The notes beneath the pieces were generated by a model. It was not told where the DNA came from and made no database searches. It saw nothing but the letters and a program-made list of their open reading frames with translations. A program made the position numbers and the translations under genes. A stretch of 64,000 nucleotides of DNA, from NCBI RefSeq assembly GCF_000195335.1, contig NC_015387.1:1608001-1672000 (forward strand), in the 5' to 3' direction. Source of the DNA: Marinithermus hydrothermalis DSM 14884 (GTDB lineage Bacteria > Deinococcota > Deinococci > Deinococcales > Marinithermaceae). This document shows positions 10,669 to 18,467 of this stretch, piece by piece. Within the stretch, counting starts at the first letter, position 1, and each line of letters opens with the position of its first letter.

Positions 10669-12639
10669 CTATACCGCGTCACTGCGGACCGACTTGAAGG
10701 GCCGGTACGGACGGCCGCTCTCCTCGTAGAAGCCGAACTTGGTGAAGAACTCCACCCAAACCAGACGGATGGGCTGCAGCACGTGCCCCAGCGTGGTGAG
10801 CAGCAGGATGAGCCCGTGCACCAACAGCCCCGCGACCAGCCCGACCAAAAGGCCCAGCAACCCCAGGCGTTCCGCGATCGCGAATCCCAGGTCGGTCGCG
10901 AGGTTGGCCATCAGGGCCCCCGCGATGCCCACCGCGTAGATACGAATGTAGCTCAGCACGTGCCCGCCGATCGTGGCGAGCTCGGGCAGCATCAGCCATA
11001 CCCGACTCAGCACGATCCCCAGGAAGAAGAGCACAAAACCCGCCACGGTCAGCGCGGTCAGGAAGCCGTTCGAGGCCCCGGTCAGGAAGCTGTAGGCGAC
11101 CAGGATCAGCCCGAACAGGCCGCCCATATACCCCACCGCCTCCCAGAAGTGCTTGGTGTGGTGATGGGCCAGCGCCAACCGCGCGCGGACGTAGAACCCG
11201 TGGAAGACCTGGAGCACCCCGAAGGCGATCGAGACCAGGATCAGGGTGTTCGCGGTCGCGACGGTATCGGCTCGAGGGATCAGGATGGGGATGAGCCCCC
11301 CCGCCTCGTGGCCCGGGATGTAGAAGACCTTTAGGTGCTCGAGGAAGTTCCCGAAGAACTCCCCGTACGCAACACCCCACAGCGCAGCCCAGACCCACAT
11401 CGGCCTGAGGATCTTGACCACGCCGTCCAGCACTTGGGGGGAGAGGGTCATGCCGAAGAAGTCGATGACGAGCGGCTCGCCCCGCTTCACGTACCCGTTC
11501 AGGAAACGCGCGAGGAGAAGGAACAACAGGGCGTAACCGATATCCCCCACGATCATCCCGAACCAGAAGGGGAAGAAGACCGCGATCACCCAGCTGGGAT
11601 CGTAGTGGCCATACTTGGGGGTGTTCAAGAAGGAGATCAGCAGTTCAAAGGGCCGGACCCACGGCGGGTTCTCCAGGGTCACCGGCACCCGGTCGGCCTC
11701 GTGGTGCGCGTCCACCGGCTCGAAAGCGTACACCACCTGGTCCTTAAAGCGGGCCATGGCCTCCTCAACGCGCACCTTCAGCTTCACGGGCACCCAGCCA
11801 AACAGCGCGAACCCGTAGCGCCCCGAGGCCAGCTGGCGCAGGGTCGCGAGGCGCTCCACCTCGTCCCGCGCCCGGGTCCACAAGGCCCTAAGAGGCTCCG
11901 TCGCCTCGCCCGCCAAGCGGCGCAACCCGTCCTCCACGCCCGCGAGTTCCTCCGGCGCGAGCCGGGCCCGCTCGGCCATCTTGGCCTTGGCCTGCCCCAA
12001 GCTCAGGCCCGCGTAAGGCCCCGACAACCGGAGCTCCCCGATCCCCAAGCGGGACAGCGCGCTGCGCGCCGCCTCGAGGTCGCGCTTCAGCACCACGACG
12101 ACCACCGCGAGCCGCCCCGCCACGGGCTCCGCCGCGACCACCGCGCGGCCCTCGAGGGCCTCCTCCAGGGCCCGCTCCACCGCGCCGAGCTCCTCCTCCT
12201 TCTCCAGCTGGAAGGGGATCACGGCGAGCCAACGGCTCTCATCCAGCCCGTGCGCCAGCTCGGCCAGGGCTTCGACCGGTTTTTGGAACTGGTCGATCGT
12301 CTCGAGCTCCTCCCGGAGCTGGTCCCGTTCCTTCGCCAGGACCGTGGCGCGGTGCGCCCAGGGCTCGACCGCGGCCTCGGCTTCCTCGAGGCTGCCGGTA
12401 AAAGGTTTCGCCGGCGTCACCTCGTGCCCGAGCAAGCGCAGGGCGTGCTCGGCTGAGGCGGCCACCGCCTCCCAGCGACGCAGCTGGTCCTCCTCGTCCT
12501 TGGAGAGGCGATACGCGGAAAGCTCCTCCACCTCGAGGGGGTCCAGGTGCACCACCCCGACGCGCTGGAGTTCCGCGAGAAGCTCGCGGGCCAGGCGTTT
12601 CGGCCCCGCGACCACGAGCTTCTCCATAGGTGCGATCAC
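10669..12639 (-). CDS. atpI: V/A-type ATPase subunit I (a-type stator)
   Basis: The 656-residue protein has a soluble N-terminal half (about 1-325), which anchors the peripheral stalks, and a C-terminal half with about eight membrane helices that forms the ion half-channels. RIYAVGIAGALMANLA contains the conserved channel arginine facing the proteolipid glutamate, and GGHVLSYIRIYAVG is the family signature. Start: GTG overlapping the atpG stop (GTGA) behind AGGAGGT, giving MIAPMEKLVVAGP; the ATG four codons later is the alternative. Confidence 0.95.
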   Translation of the reverse strand: MIAPMEKLVVAGPKRLARELLAELQRVGVVHLDPLEVEELSAYRLSKDEEDQLRRWEAVAASAEHALRLLGHEVTPAKPFTGSLEEAEAAVEPWAHRATVLAKERDQLREELETIDQFQKPVEALAELAHGLDESRWLAVIPFQLEKEEELGAVERALEEALEGRAVVAAEPVAGRLAVVVVVLKRDLEAARSALSRLGIGELRLSGPYAGLSLGQAKAKMAERARLAPEELAGVEDGLRRLAGEATEPLRALWTRARDEVERLATLRQLASGRYGFALFGWVPVKLKVRVEEAMARFKDQVVYAFEPVDAHHEADRVPVTLENPPWVRPFELLISFLNTPKYGHYDPSWVIAVFFPFWFGMIVGDIGYALLFLLLARFLNGYVKRGEPLVIDFFGMTLSPQVLDGVVKILRPMWVWAALWGVAYGEFFGNFLEHLKVFYIPGHEAGGLIPILIPRADTVATANTLILVSIAFGVLQVFHGFYVRARLALAHHHTKHFWEAVGYMGGLFGLILVAYSFLTGASNGFLTALTVAGFVLFFLGIVLSRVWLMLPELATIGGHVLSYIRIYAVGIAGALMANLATDLGFAIAERLGLLGLLVGLVAGLLVHGLILLLTTLGHVLQPIRLVWVEFFTKFGFYEESGRPYRPFKSVRSDAV

Positions 12640-12950
12640 GGCAAGACCTCCTGCAGCGCGGCCTGAACGGCCTCATCCAGACGGGCGGCCGCAGCCTGCT
12701 TCACTTGTTCCGCCTCCGTCTTGGCCCGGGCGTCCGCCTCCTCCTGGATCCGCCGCACCTCATCCGCGATCTTTTGCGTGTACGCTTCCGTAAGCTGACG
12801 TACTTCTTCTTCTGCCTCGGTCAGGATACGTTTGGCCTCGGCTTCTGCTTCTTTGATCTTAGCCTCGGTTGTGCGGCGGGCCTCCTCGAGCTTTTGGGCT
12901 AGCTCCCGCTCGCGCTCCGCGAGGCTTTTCACAAGTCCCAGGCCCTGCAT
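12636..12950 (-). CDS. atpG: V/A-type ATPase subunit G (peripheral stalk)
   Basis: The 104-residue protein is nearly one continuous charged helix (LAERERELAQKLEEARRTTE and EADARAKTEAEQVKQAAAAR). It pairs with subunit E to form the stator stalk. The start MQGLGLVKSLAER is chosen behind GGGAGGCGC; a longer frame upstream would run into the promoter. It is the first gene of the operon. Confidence 0.93.
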   Translation of the reverse strand: MQGLGLVKSLAERERELAQKLEEARRTTEAKIKEAEAEAKRILTEAEEEVRQLTEAYTQKIADEVRRIQEEADARAKTEAEQVKQAAAARLDEAVQAALQEVLP

Positions 12951-12980
12951 AGCGCCTCCCTTCCCGTCACTACCGATAAC

Positions 12981-12997
12981 ATGCGTCCTGGACGCAT
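12981..12997 (-). promoter_or_regulatory. Palindrome at the 5' end of the ATPase mRNA
   Basis: ATGCGTCC-T-GGACGCAT is a perfect 8-1-8 inverted repeat, placed within two to twenty bases downstream of the expected transcription start. It could be a repressor operator or a 5'-terminal stem-loop that protects the mRNA. Confidence 0.5.
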
Positions 12998-13005
12998 CCC
13001 GGGGC

Positions 13006-13034
13006 ATAATACCCCAGCCCCTAGGGGGTGTCAA
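13006..13034 (-). promoter_or_regulatory. Promoter of the V/A-ATPase operon
   Basis: On the minus strand TTGACA (plus 13029-13034) and TATTAT (plus 13006-13011) are 17 bases apart. This is close to the sigma-70 consensus and one of the best promoters in the window, as expected for a highly expressed operon. Confidence 0.9.
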
Positions 13035-13093
13035 CGCCCCAGGTCGAACTCCATCATACGGACGGCATGCGCGAAAATGCTAGACTTCCAAGG

Positions 13094-14260
13094 ATGAAGG
13101 TACACGTTCGTGAACGCGGCGCGCAGCGGCTCCTCGCACGGCATCCCTGGGTGTACCGGAGTGACGTGCGGGAAGCCCCCGACCGCCCCGGCCTCTACCC
13201 CGTCGTGAGCCGCGACCAGCCGATCGCATGGGCTCTGGTCAACCCCCGTTCGGAGATCACGGTGCGGGCGTTCTCCTTCGACCCGAAACGCGACCCGCAA
13301 GAAGCCCTGATCGAGAACCTCAAGCGGGCCCTCGCCCAGCGTGCCGAAGCCCTACGGCGTGACCCGCTGGGGGGGTACCGGCTGGTGCACGCGGAAGGCG
13401 ACTTCCTCCCGGCCTTCGTGGCGGACTACTACGCGGGGTACGTCGTGATCCAGGTAGGCTCCGCCGCCCTCGAGCCCCTCACCCCGCGCCTCCTCGAGGT
13501 CCTGATAGCGCAGGTGCGTCCTAAAGGCGTCCTCGCCAAGAACAACCACCGGGCCCGCCGGCTCGAGGGTCTTGCCGAGGAGGTGCGCGTCCTGCACGGC
13601 GAGGTGCCTGAACGGATCCTGGTGCACGAGGGGCCATTGCGGTACTGGGTGGACCCGTACCGCGGCCAAAAGACGGGGGCCTTCCTCGACCAGCGCGACA
13701 ACCGCCTGGCCCTGGCGCGCCACCTCGAACACCGCGTTCTGACGCGCGCCCTGGACGTCTTCAGCTATCACGGCTCCTTTGCGCTGCACCTCGCGCGGTT
13801 CGCGCAGCAGGTGGAGGCGGTAGACACCTCGGCCGACGCGCTGGCACGCGCCGAAGCCAACGCCCGGGAAAACCAGCTCGTGAACCTCGAGTTTATTGAG
13901 GCGAACGCCTTCGACTTCCTGCGCCATAAGGCGCGCGCCGGCGAACGGTACGACTGCATCGTGCTGGACCCGCCGGCCTTCGCGAAAAAACGCGCGGACC
14001 TCGAGCGGGCGTACGCGGCGTACAAGGAGGTGAACCTGCGTGCGATGAAGCTCCTTAGGCCGGGGGGTGTGCTCGCCACCGCCTCGTGCAGCTACCATCT
14101 GACCGAGCCGCTGTTCTACGAGATGCTGCGGGAAGCCGCGGCCGACGCGCACCGGAGCGTGCGGGTGCTGGAGCGCCGCGGGCAGGGCTGGGACCACCCG
14201 GTCTTGCTCAACGTGCCCGAGACGCATTACCTGAAGTTCGCCTTGCTGGAGGTGTGGTGA
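13094..14260 (+). CDS. rlmO: 23S rRNA (cytosine-C5)-methyltransferase, RlmO/RlmI family
   Basis: This 388-residue protein has an N-terminal PUA domain ([20 protein letters not shown]), a middle EEHEA-like segment and a C-terminal Rossmann methyltransferase. The SAM site is [16 protein letters not shown], motif IV is [14 protein letters not shown], and the catalytic cysteine is in [10 protein letters not shown]. In Thermus thermophilus the enzyme encoded beside the ATPase operon (RlmO) makes m5C1942 in 23S rRNA, and the neighbourhood is the same here. There is no Shine-Dalgarno; TGCTAGACT ends seven bases before the ATG, so the mRNA is probably leaderless. Confidence 0.88.
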   Translation: MKVHVRERGAQRLLARHPWVYRSDVREAPDRPGLYPVVSRDQPIAWALVNPRSEITVRAFSFDPKRDPQEALIENLKRALAQRAEALRRDPLGGYRLVHAEGDFLPAFVADYYAGYVVIQVGSAALEPLTPRLLEVLIAQVRPKGVLAKNNHRARRLEGLAEEVRVLHGEVPERILVHEGPLRYWVDPYRGQKTGAFLDQRDNRLALARHLEHRVLTRALDVFSYHGSFALHLARFAQQVEAVDTSADALARAEANARENQLVNLEFIEANAFDFLRHKARAGERYDCIVLDPPAFAKKRADLERAYAAYKEVNLRAMKLLRPGGVLATASCSYHLTEPLFYEMLREAAADAHRSVRVLERRGQGWDHPVLLNVPETHYLKFALLEVW

Positions 14261-14472
14261 TGGAGGTGGATCCCGACGCGTTGACCGAGCTGGGGCGTCA
14301 CCTGGTGTGGCGCATCGGCAAGAGCGAGGATGAGGAGGTCCTGGTGGTTCGTGTGGGGTTGGCCTCGGCCACGCCCCGGTTCGCGCAGCTGCCCCGGCTG
14401 CGCAACGTGAGCGAAGCCGAGATCGAGGCCCTGGTCAAGGCCGGCAAGGTCAAGGTGGAGTGGGTGGAGTAA
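14260..14472 (+). CDS. Small hypothetical protein, 70 residues
   Basis: ATG overlaps the rlmO stop (TGATG). The product, [20 protein letters not shown] to KAGKVKVEWVE, is acidic at the start and has no membrane segment. It ends directly against the start of the next gene, so it is translated as part of the rlmO transcript. No family recognised. Confidence 0.75.
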   Translation: MEVDPDALTELGRHLVWRIGKSEDEEVLVVRVGLASATPRFAQLPRLRNVSEAEIEALVKAGKVKVEWVE

Positions 14473-14928
14473 ATGGTTTTGGAACGCGAGATCGAGCTGA
14501 ACGTGCCCTTTAACGGTCCTCTGCAGGAGGCCAAAGCCCGGTTGCTTGCGCCGGAGGTGGTGTTCGCCCCGGTCAGCGTGCTCAAGGACCTGCGCCGAGA
14601 AGGCACGGTGGTGGAGGGGCGGCTCAGCACTTCTATCGCCTTATTCGGCGAGGTCAGCTTCCCCTTCCGCTCCCAACTCCGAGCGGAGGGGGAGGCCGCC
14701 GTGCTCGAGGCCCTCCCGCTGGAAGCGCCCTTTTGGGCCGAGCTCTCCGGGCGGGGTGAGGCGCGCGGCTCACACCTGCACTACCGCGTCCGCTTGAGGG
14801 TGCACGCGGAGATCCCTGAAGGGGAGAAGTGGGGGGGACGGGCGTTCAGGCGCCTTGCAGAGGCCACCTTCCAGCGGACCCTTGAGCGGGTGCTGGCCCA
14901 GCTCGCCGCGGAGCTGGCCGCTGGATAG
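14473..14928 (+). CDS. Hypothetical protein, possible DUF3809 (SRPBCC-like)
   Basis: A 151-residue soluble protein starting MVLEREIELNVPFNGPLQEA, with alternating strands (VVEGRLSTSIALFGEVSFPF) and a C-terminal helix (LAEATFQRTLERVLAQLAAE). The layout of long beta strands then a helix resembles a START/SRPBCC fold, and the size and taxonomic setting fit DUF3809, a family known from the Thermus/Deinococcus group. That assignment is from memory of the family, not from a search. It follows the 70-residue gene with no gap. Confidence 0.7.
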   Translation: MVLEREIELNVPFNGPLQEAKARLLAPEVVFAPVSVLKDLRREGTVVEGRLSTSIALFGEVSFPFRSQLRAEGEAAVLEALPLEAPFWAELSGRGEARGSHLHYRVRLRVHAEIPEGEKWGGRAFRRLAEATFQRTLERVLAQLAAELAAG

Positions 14929-15001
14929 TCCTAGGCTCGGGAAGGGAGTTTGTTAGACTTGTCGTGAGGGTGCTTGCACAGCACGAGAAGGAGGAGTCGG
15001 T

Positions 15002-15673
15002 ATGGTGGAAGTGCACTACCTAGGGCATTCGGCGGTCTACCTGACCGACGGCAAGACCCGGATCGTGATCGATCCCTTCCTGAGCGGTAACCCCACCGCC
15101 AGCGCAGGGCCGGACGAGATCGAGGCCGACCTCATCGTGGTCACGCACGCGCACGGGGACCACTGGGGGGACAGCGTCGCCCTCTCGAAGAAAGGCGGGC
15201 TGCTCGTCTCCACCTACGAGATCGCGGTCTACTCCGAGCAACGGGGCGCGAACGTCCACCCGATGAACATCGGGGGGAGTTACGCCTTCGAGGGAGGGCG
15301 GCTCAAGTTCTTCCCCGCGTGGCACTCCTCTTCCTTCCCCGACGGAACTTACGGCGGCATGCCCATGGGGGTGGTGATCGAGCTCGGCGGGCAGCGCATC
15401 TACCACGCGGGGGATACCGCGTTGTTTAGCGACATGCGGCTGATCGGCGAGCTGGGGCTGGACCTCGCGCTCCTCCCCATCGGGGATACCTTTACCATGG
15501 GACCGGACGACGCCCTCAAAGCGCTGGAGTACCTGAAGCCCAAGCGGGTGGTCCCCATCCACTACAACACCTTCCCCGTCATCGAGCAGGACGGGCCGGC
15601 GTTCGTGGAACGCGCCGCGCTGCTCGGCGTGGACGGTCAGGCCCTCCGCCCTGGAGACACGCTTAAGCTGTGA
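15002..15673 (+). CDS. UPF0173 metal-dependent hydrolase (metallo-beta-lactamase fold)
   Basis: The 223-residue protein starts MVEVHYLGHSAVYLTDGKTR and carries the metal motif THAHGDHWGD, with further ligands in IYHAGDT and VPIHYNTFP. This is the compact UPF0173 (YtkL-like) group, whose substrate is not firmly established. AAGGAGGAGTCGGT precedes the ATG, and an extended -10 (TGTTAGACT, 14951-14959) is the likely promoter. It is the first of four genes joined by overlaps: the kinase begins within its stop codon. Confidence 0.9.
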   Translation: MVEVHYLGHSAVYLTDGKTRIVIDPFLSGNPTASAGPDEIEADLIVVTHAHGDHWGDSVALSKKGGLLVSTYEIAVYSEQRGANVHPMNIGGSYAFEGGRLKFFPAWHSSSFPDGTYGGMPMGVVIELGGQRIYHAGDTALFSDMRLIGELGLDLALLPIGDTFTMGPDDALKALEYLKPKRVVPIHYNTFPVIEQDGPAFVERAALLGVDGQALRPGDTLKL

Positions 15674-16527
15674 ACCCTCGGCTCACGCGCGCGGACTTTA
15701 AGCTCGTCATGCTCCTGGGCCTCGGGAAGACAGCCCAGGTGTACCTGGCCCGCGCCCCGGACGGGCGGGAGGTGGCCCTCAAACTCCCCCGAAAAGAGGT
15801 CCGAACCAACCCGCGCCAAGCCCGGATGTTCGCCCAAGAGGTCCTACTCTCCCTCGGCCTCACCCACCCCAACCTGGTGCGCGGTCTGGCAGGCAAGCCC
15901 TACGGGGAGGACGCCTTCCTCGCGCTGGAGTACTTCGCCGAAGGTTCGCTCCAGCAACGGTTGGCCCAAGGCCCCCTCGAGGTGGGGGAAGGGCTGGGTT
16001 ACATCCAGCAAGTGGCCCAGGCCCTGATCTACCTGCACAACCGAGGCATCGTGCATCAGGACGTCAAGCCCGCCAACGTCTTCATCAGCGGGACGGTCGC
16101 CAAACTCGGGGATTTCGGGGTGGCCAAAACCCCGAACGACACCCACCCCTTCGAGCGGGCCGGAAGCCCTTACTACATGGCACCCGAGCTCTTCAAGGGC
16201 GAGGCGGCCACTCCCGCTGCGGACGCGTACTCCCTAGGGGTGCTCGCGTACGAGCTCTTCTCGGGGCGACGGCCGTTCGAGTGCGAGAGTTACGACGCCC
16301 TGATAACCGCGCACCTGACCCAGCCTCCCCCGCCCCTAACCGGCGTGGACCGCCCCCTCGCCCAAGCGATCCTCGGCCTTTTGGCCAAACATCCACGCGA
16401 TCGCTTGAGCCTCACGGAGTTCGTGCAGGTCCTCAAAGGAGAATCCCCGTCCCCCACCCCCAAGGATGAACAACCCACGACCCCACGCCCCTCGTTGTTG
16501 CGCCGTTTGTTCCGGAGGAAACCATGA
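15670..16527 (+). CDS. Serine/threonine protein kinase (Hanks type), soluble
   Basis: The 285-residue protein is almost only a kinase domain. The glycine loop is reduced (LLGLGKTAQVYLAR), Lys38 in EVALKLP is the ATP-binding lysine, the catalytic loop is IVHQDVKPANV (Asp131, with Gln instead of Arg before it), and DFG is at 148-150. APE is present in YYMAPELF. The HQD variant makes it a non-RD kinase, often not controlled by activation-loop phosphorylation. The tail (about 255-285) is proline- and basic-rich without a membrane helix or PASTA repeats. GTG start overlaps the hydrolase stop (GTGA), and its own stop overlaps the CoA-ligase ATG. Confidence 0.92.
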   Translation: MNPRLTRADFKLVMLLGLGKTAQVYLARAPDGREVALKLPRKEVRTNPRQARMFAQEVLLSLGLTHPNLVRGLAGKPYGEDAFLALEYFAEGSLQQRLAQGPLEVGEGLGYIQQVAQALIYLHNRGIVHQDVKPANVFISGTVAKLGDFGVAKTPNDTHPFERAGSPYYMAPELFKGEAATPAADAYSLGVLAYELFSGRRPFECESYDALITAHLTQPPPPLTGVDRPLAQAILGLLAKHPRDRLSLTEFVQVLKGESPSPTPKDEQPTTPRPSLLRRLFRRKP

Positions 16528-18467
16528 ACGCCGTTTGGTACCCTAGCCCAAGCTACACCCAAGGCAGCCACCTCGAGCGTCTCATGCAGGCGCTAGGCCT
16601 CGAGGACTACGATGCCCTGTACCGGTTTAGTGTCGAGTCCCCCGAGGCGTTCTGGAGCAAAACCCTCGAGCTGCTCGGCATCGAGTGGTTCCAGCCGTAC
16701 GAGCGCGTGGTGGACCTCTCAAACGGCCCCCAGTGGCCCCGCTGGTTCGTAGGGGGAAGGTTGAACCTGGCGCATAACGCCACCACCCGCCACGCGCAAG
16801 GCCCCAAAGCCCAACAGCTCGCCCTCATCTGGGAGGGGGAGGACGGCGCGCTTGTGCGCCTCACCTACCGCGAGCTCGAGCGTCAGGTCGCGCAGACCGC
16901 GAACGCCCTGCGACGGCTCGGCGTGAGGAAGGGCGACCGGGTGGGGATCTTTCTGCCCATGCTGCCCGAGACCGCGATCAGCGCGCTGGCGGTCGCGCGG
17001 ATCGGCGCGATCTTCATCCCGATCTTCTCCGGGTACGGCGCGGAGGCTGCGGCTACGCGGCTCAAGGACGCTGGAGCCAAGCTCCTCATCACCGCGGACG
17101 GGTTCTTCCGTCGGGGGCGCGCGGTGCCCATGAAACCCACCGCGGACGAAGCCGTTCGGCTCTCCGGCACCGTGGAGAAGGTGCTGGTGGTCCGGCGGCT
17201 GGGCACGAACGTCGCGATGGAGGAAGGGCGCGATTACGTCTGGCAGGAGGTCGTGCCCCAAGAAGCTCCTACCGCGCACACCGAGGCGATGGACAGCATG
17301 GATCCCTTCATGCTGATCTACACCTCGGGCACCACGGGCCGCCCCAAAGGCACGGTGCACTACCACGCGGGCTTTCCCCTCAAGGCCGCGCAGGACATGG
17401 CGCACCTCTTCGACCTGCGCTCTGGGGAGGTCCTGTTCTGGTTCACGGACATGGGCTGGATGATGGGCCCCTGGGCGATCCTGGGTGCCCTCATCCTCGG
17501 GGCGACGGTGTTTTTGTACGAGGGGGCGCCGGACTACCCGGGACCGGACCGGCTCTGGGCCATGGTGGAACGCCACGGGATCACGCACCTCGGGATCTCC
17601 CCCACCCTGGTGCGCGCCCTGATCCCGCACGGCACCGAGCCCATCCAAAAACACGACCTCTCCTCCCTCCGCATCCTGGGCTCGACCGGCGAGCCGTGGA
17701 ACCCCGAGCCGTACCTGTGGTTTTTTGAGCAGGTGGGGGGCGGCCGCTGTCCCATCATCAACTACTCGGGAGGCACTGAGGTCTCGGGCGGCATCCTGGG
17801 GTGCACCGTCTACCGTCCGATCAAACCCACCGGATTTAACACCGCGGTTCCCGGGATCAAGGCCGCGGTCCTTAACGAGGCAGGTCAACCGGTCACCGGC
17901 CAGGTCGGGGAGCTCGCGGTCCTCGCCCCGTGGCCCGGGATGACCAAGGGGTTCTGGCAGGACCCCGAGCGCTACCAGCGCACCTACTGGAGCCGGTTCG
18001 AGAACGTCTGGGTGCACGGGGACTGGGCCATGGTGGACGAGGAAGGGCACTGGTTTATCCTGGGCCGCTCCGACGATACCCTCAAGATCGCGGGCAAGCG
18101 CGTAGGCCCTGCCGAGCTCGAGTCCGCCGCTACCGCGCACCCCGCGGTGCGGGAGGCCGGCGCGATCGGTGTGCCGCACGAGGTGAAGGGCGAGACCGCG
18201 GTGCTCTTCGTGGTCCTCCGGCCCGAGTTCACCCCCTCCGAATCCCTCGCCGCCGAGATCGCCGACGCGGTCGCCGAAGCCCTCGGCAAACCCATGCGGC
18301 CCGAGCGGGTGCACTTCGTGCCCGACCTGCCCAAGACGCGGAACGCCAAGGTCATGCGCCGCCTGATCAAGGCCGCGTACCTGGGCGAACCCACGGGGGA
18401 CACCTCGGCGCTGGAGAACCCGGAGGCCCTCGAGCCGATCCGCGCGCTCGCCCAGGGTGATGCTTGA
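16524..18467 (+). CDS. AMP-forming acyl/acetyl-CoA synthetase
   Basis: This 647-residue adenylate-forming enzyme has the ACS-type N-terminal region (FWSKTLELLGIEWFQPYERV), the AMP-binding signature YTSGTTGRPKGTVH, the acyl-pocket region FTDMGWMMGPW and the C-terminal hinge GRSDDTLKIAGKRVG. The catalytic lysine is expected in LPKTRNAKVMRRLIK, where Lys precedes VMRR; in acetyl-CoA synthetase this lysine is the target of acetylation control. It activates acetate, propionate or another short acid; the exact substrate is not clear because the tryptophan-containing pocket differs from E. coli Acs. The ATG overlaps the kinase stop. Confidence 0.87.
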   Translation: MNAVWYPSPSYTQGSHLERLMQALGLEDYDALYRFSVESPEAFWSKTLELLGIEWFQPYERVVDLSNGPQWPRWFVGGRLNLAHNATTRHAQGPKAQQLALIWEGEDGALVRLTYRELERQVAQTANALRRLGVRKGDRVGIFLPMLPETAISALAVARIGAIFIPIFSGYGAEAAATRLKDAGAKLLITADGFFRRGRAVPMKPTADEAVRLSGTVEKVLVVRRLGTNVAMEEGRDYVWQEVVPQEAPTAHTEAMDSMDPFMLIYTSGTTGRPKGTVHYHAGFPLKAAQDMAHLFDLRSGEVLFWFTDMGWMMGPWAILGALILGATVFLYEGAPDYPGPDRLWAMVERHGITHLGISPTLVRALIPHGTEPIQKHDLSSLRILGSTGEPWNPEPYLWFFEQVGGGRCPIINYSGGTEVSGGILGCTVYRPIKPTGFNTAVPGIKAAVLNEAGQPVTGQVGELAVLAPWPGMTKGFWQDPERYQRTYWSRFENVWVHGDWAMVDEEGHWFILGRSDDTLKIAGKRVGPAELESAATAHPAVREAGAIGVPHEVKGETAVLFVVLRPEFTPSESLAAEIADAVAEALGKPMRPERVHFVPDLPKTRNAKVMRRLIKAAYLGEPTGDTSALENPEALEPIRALAQGDA

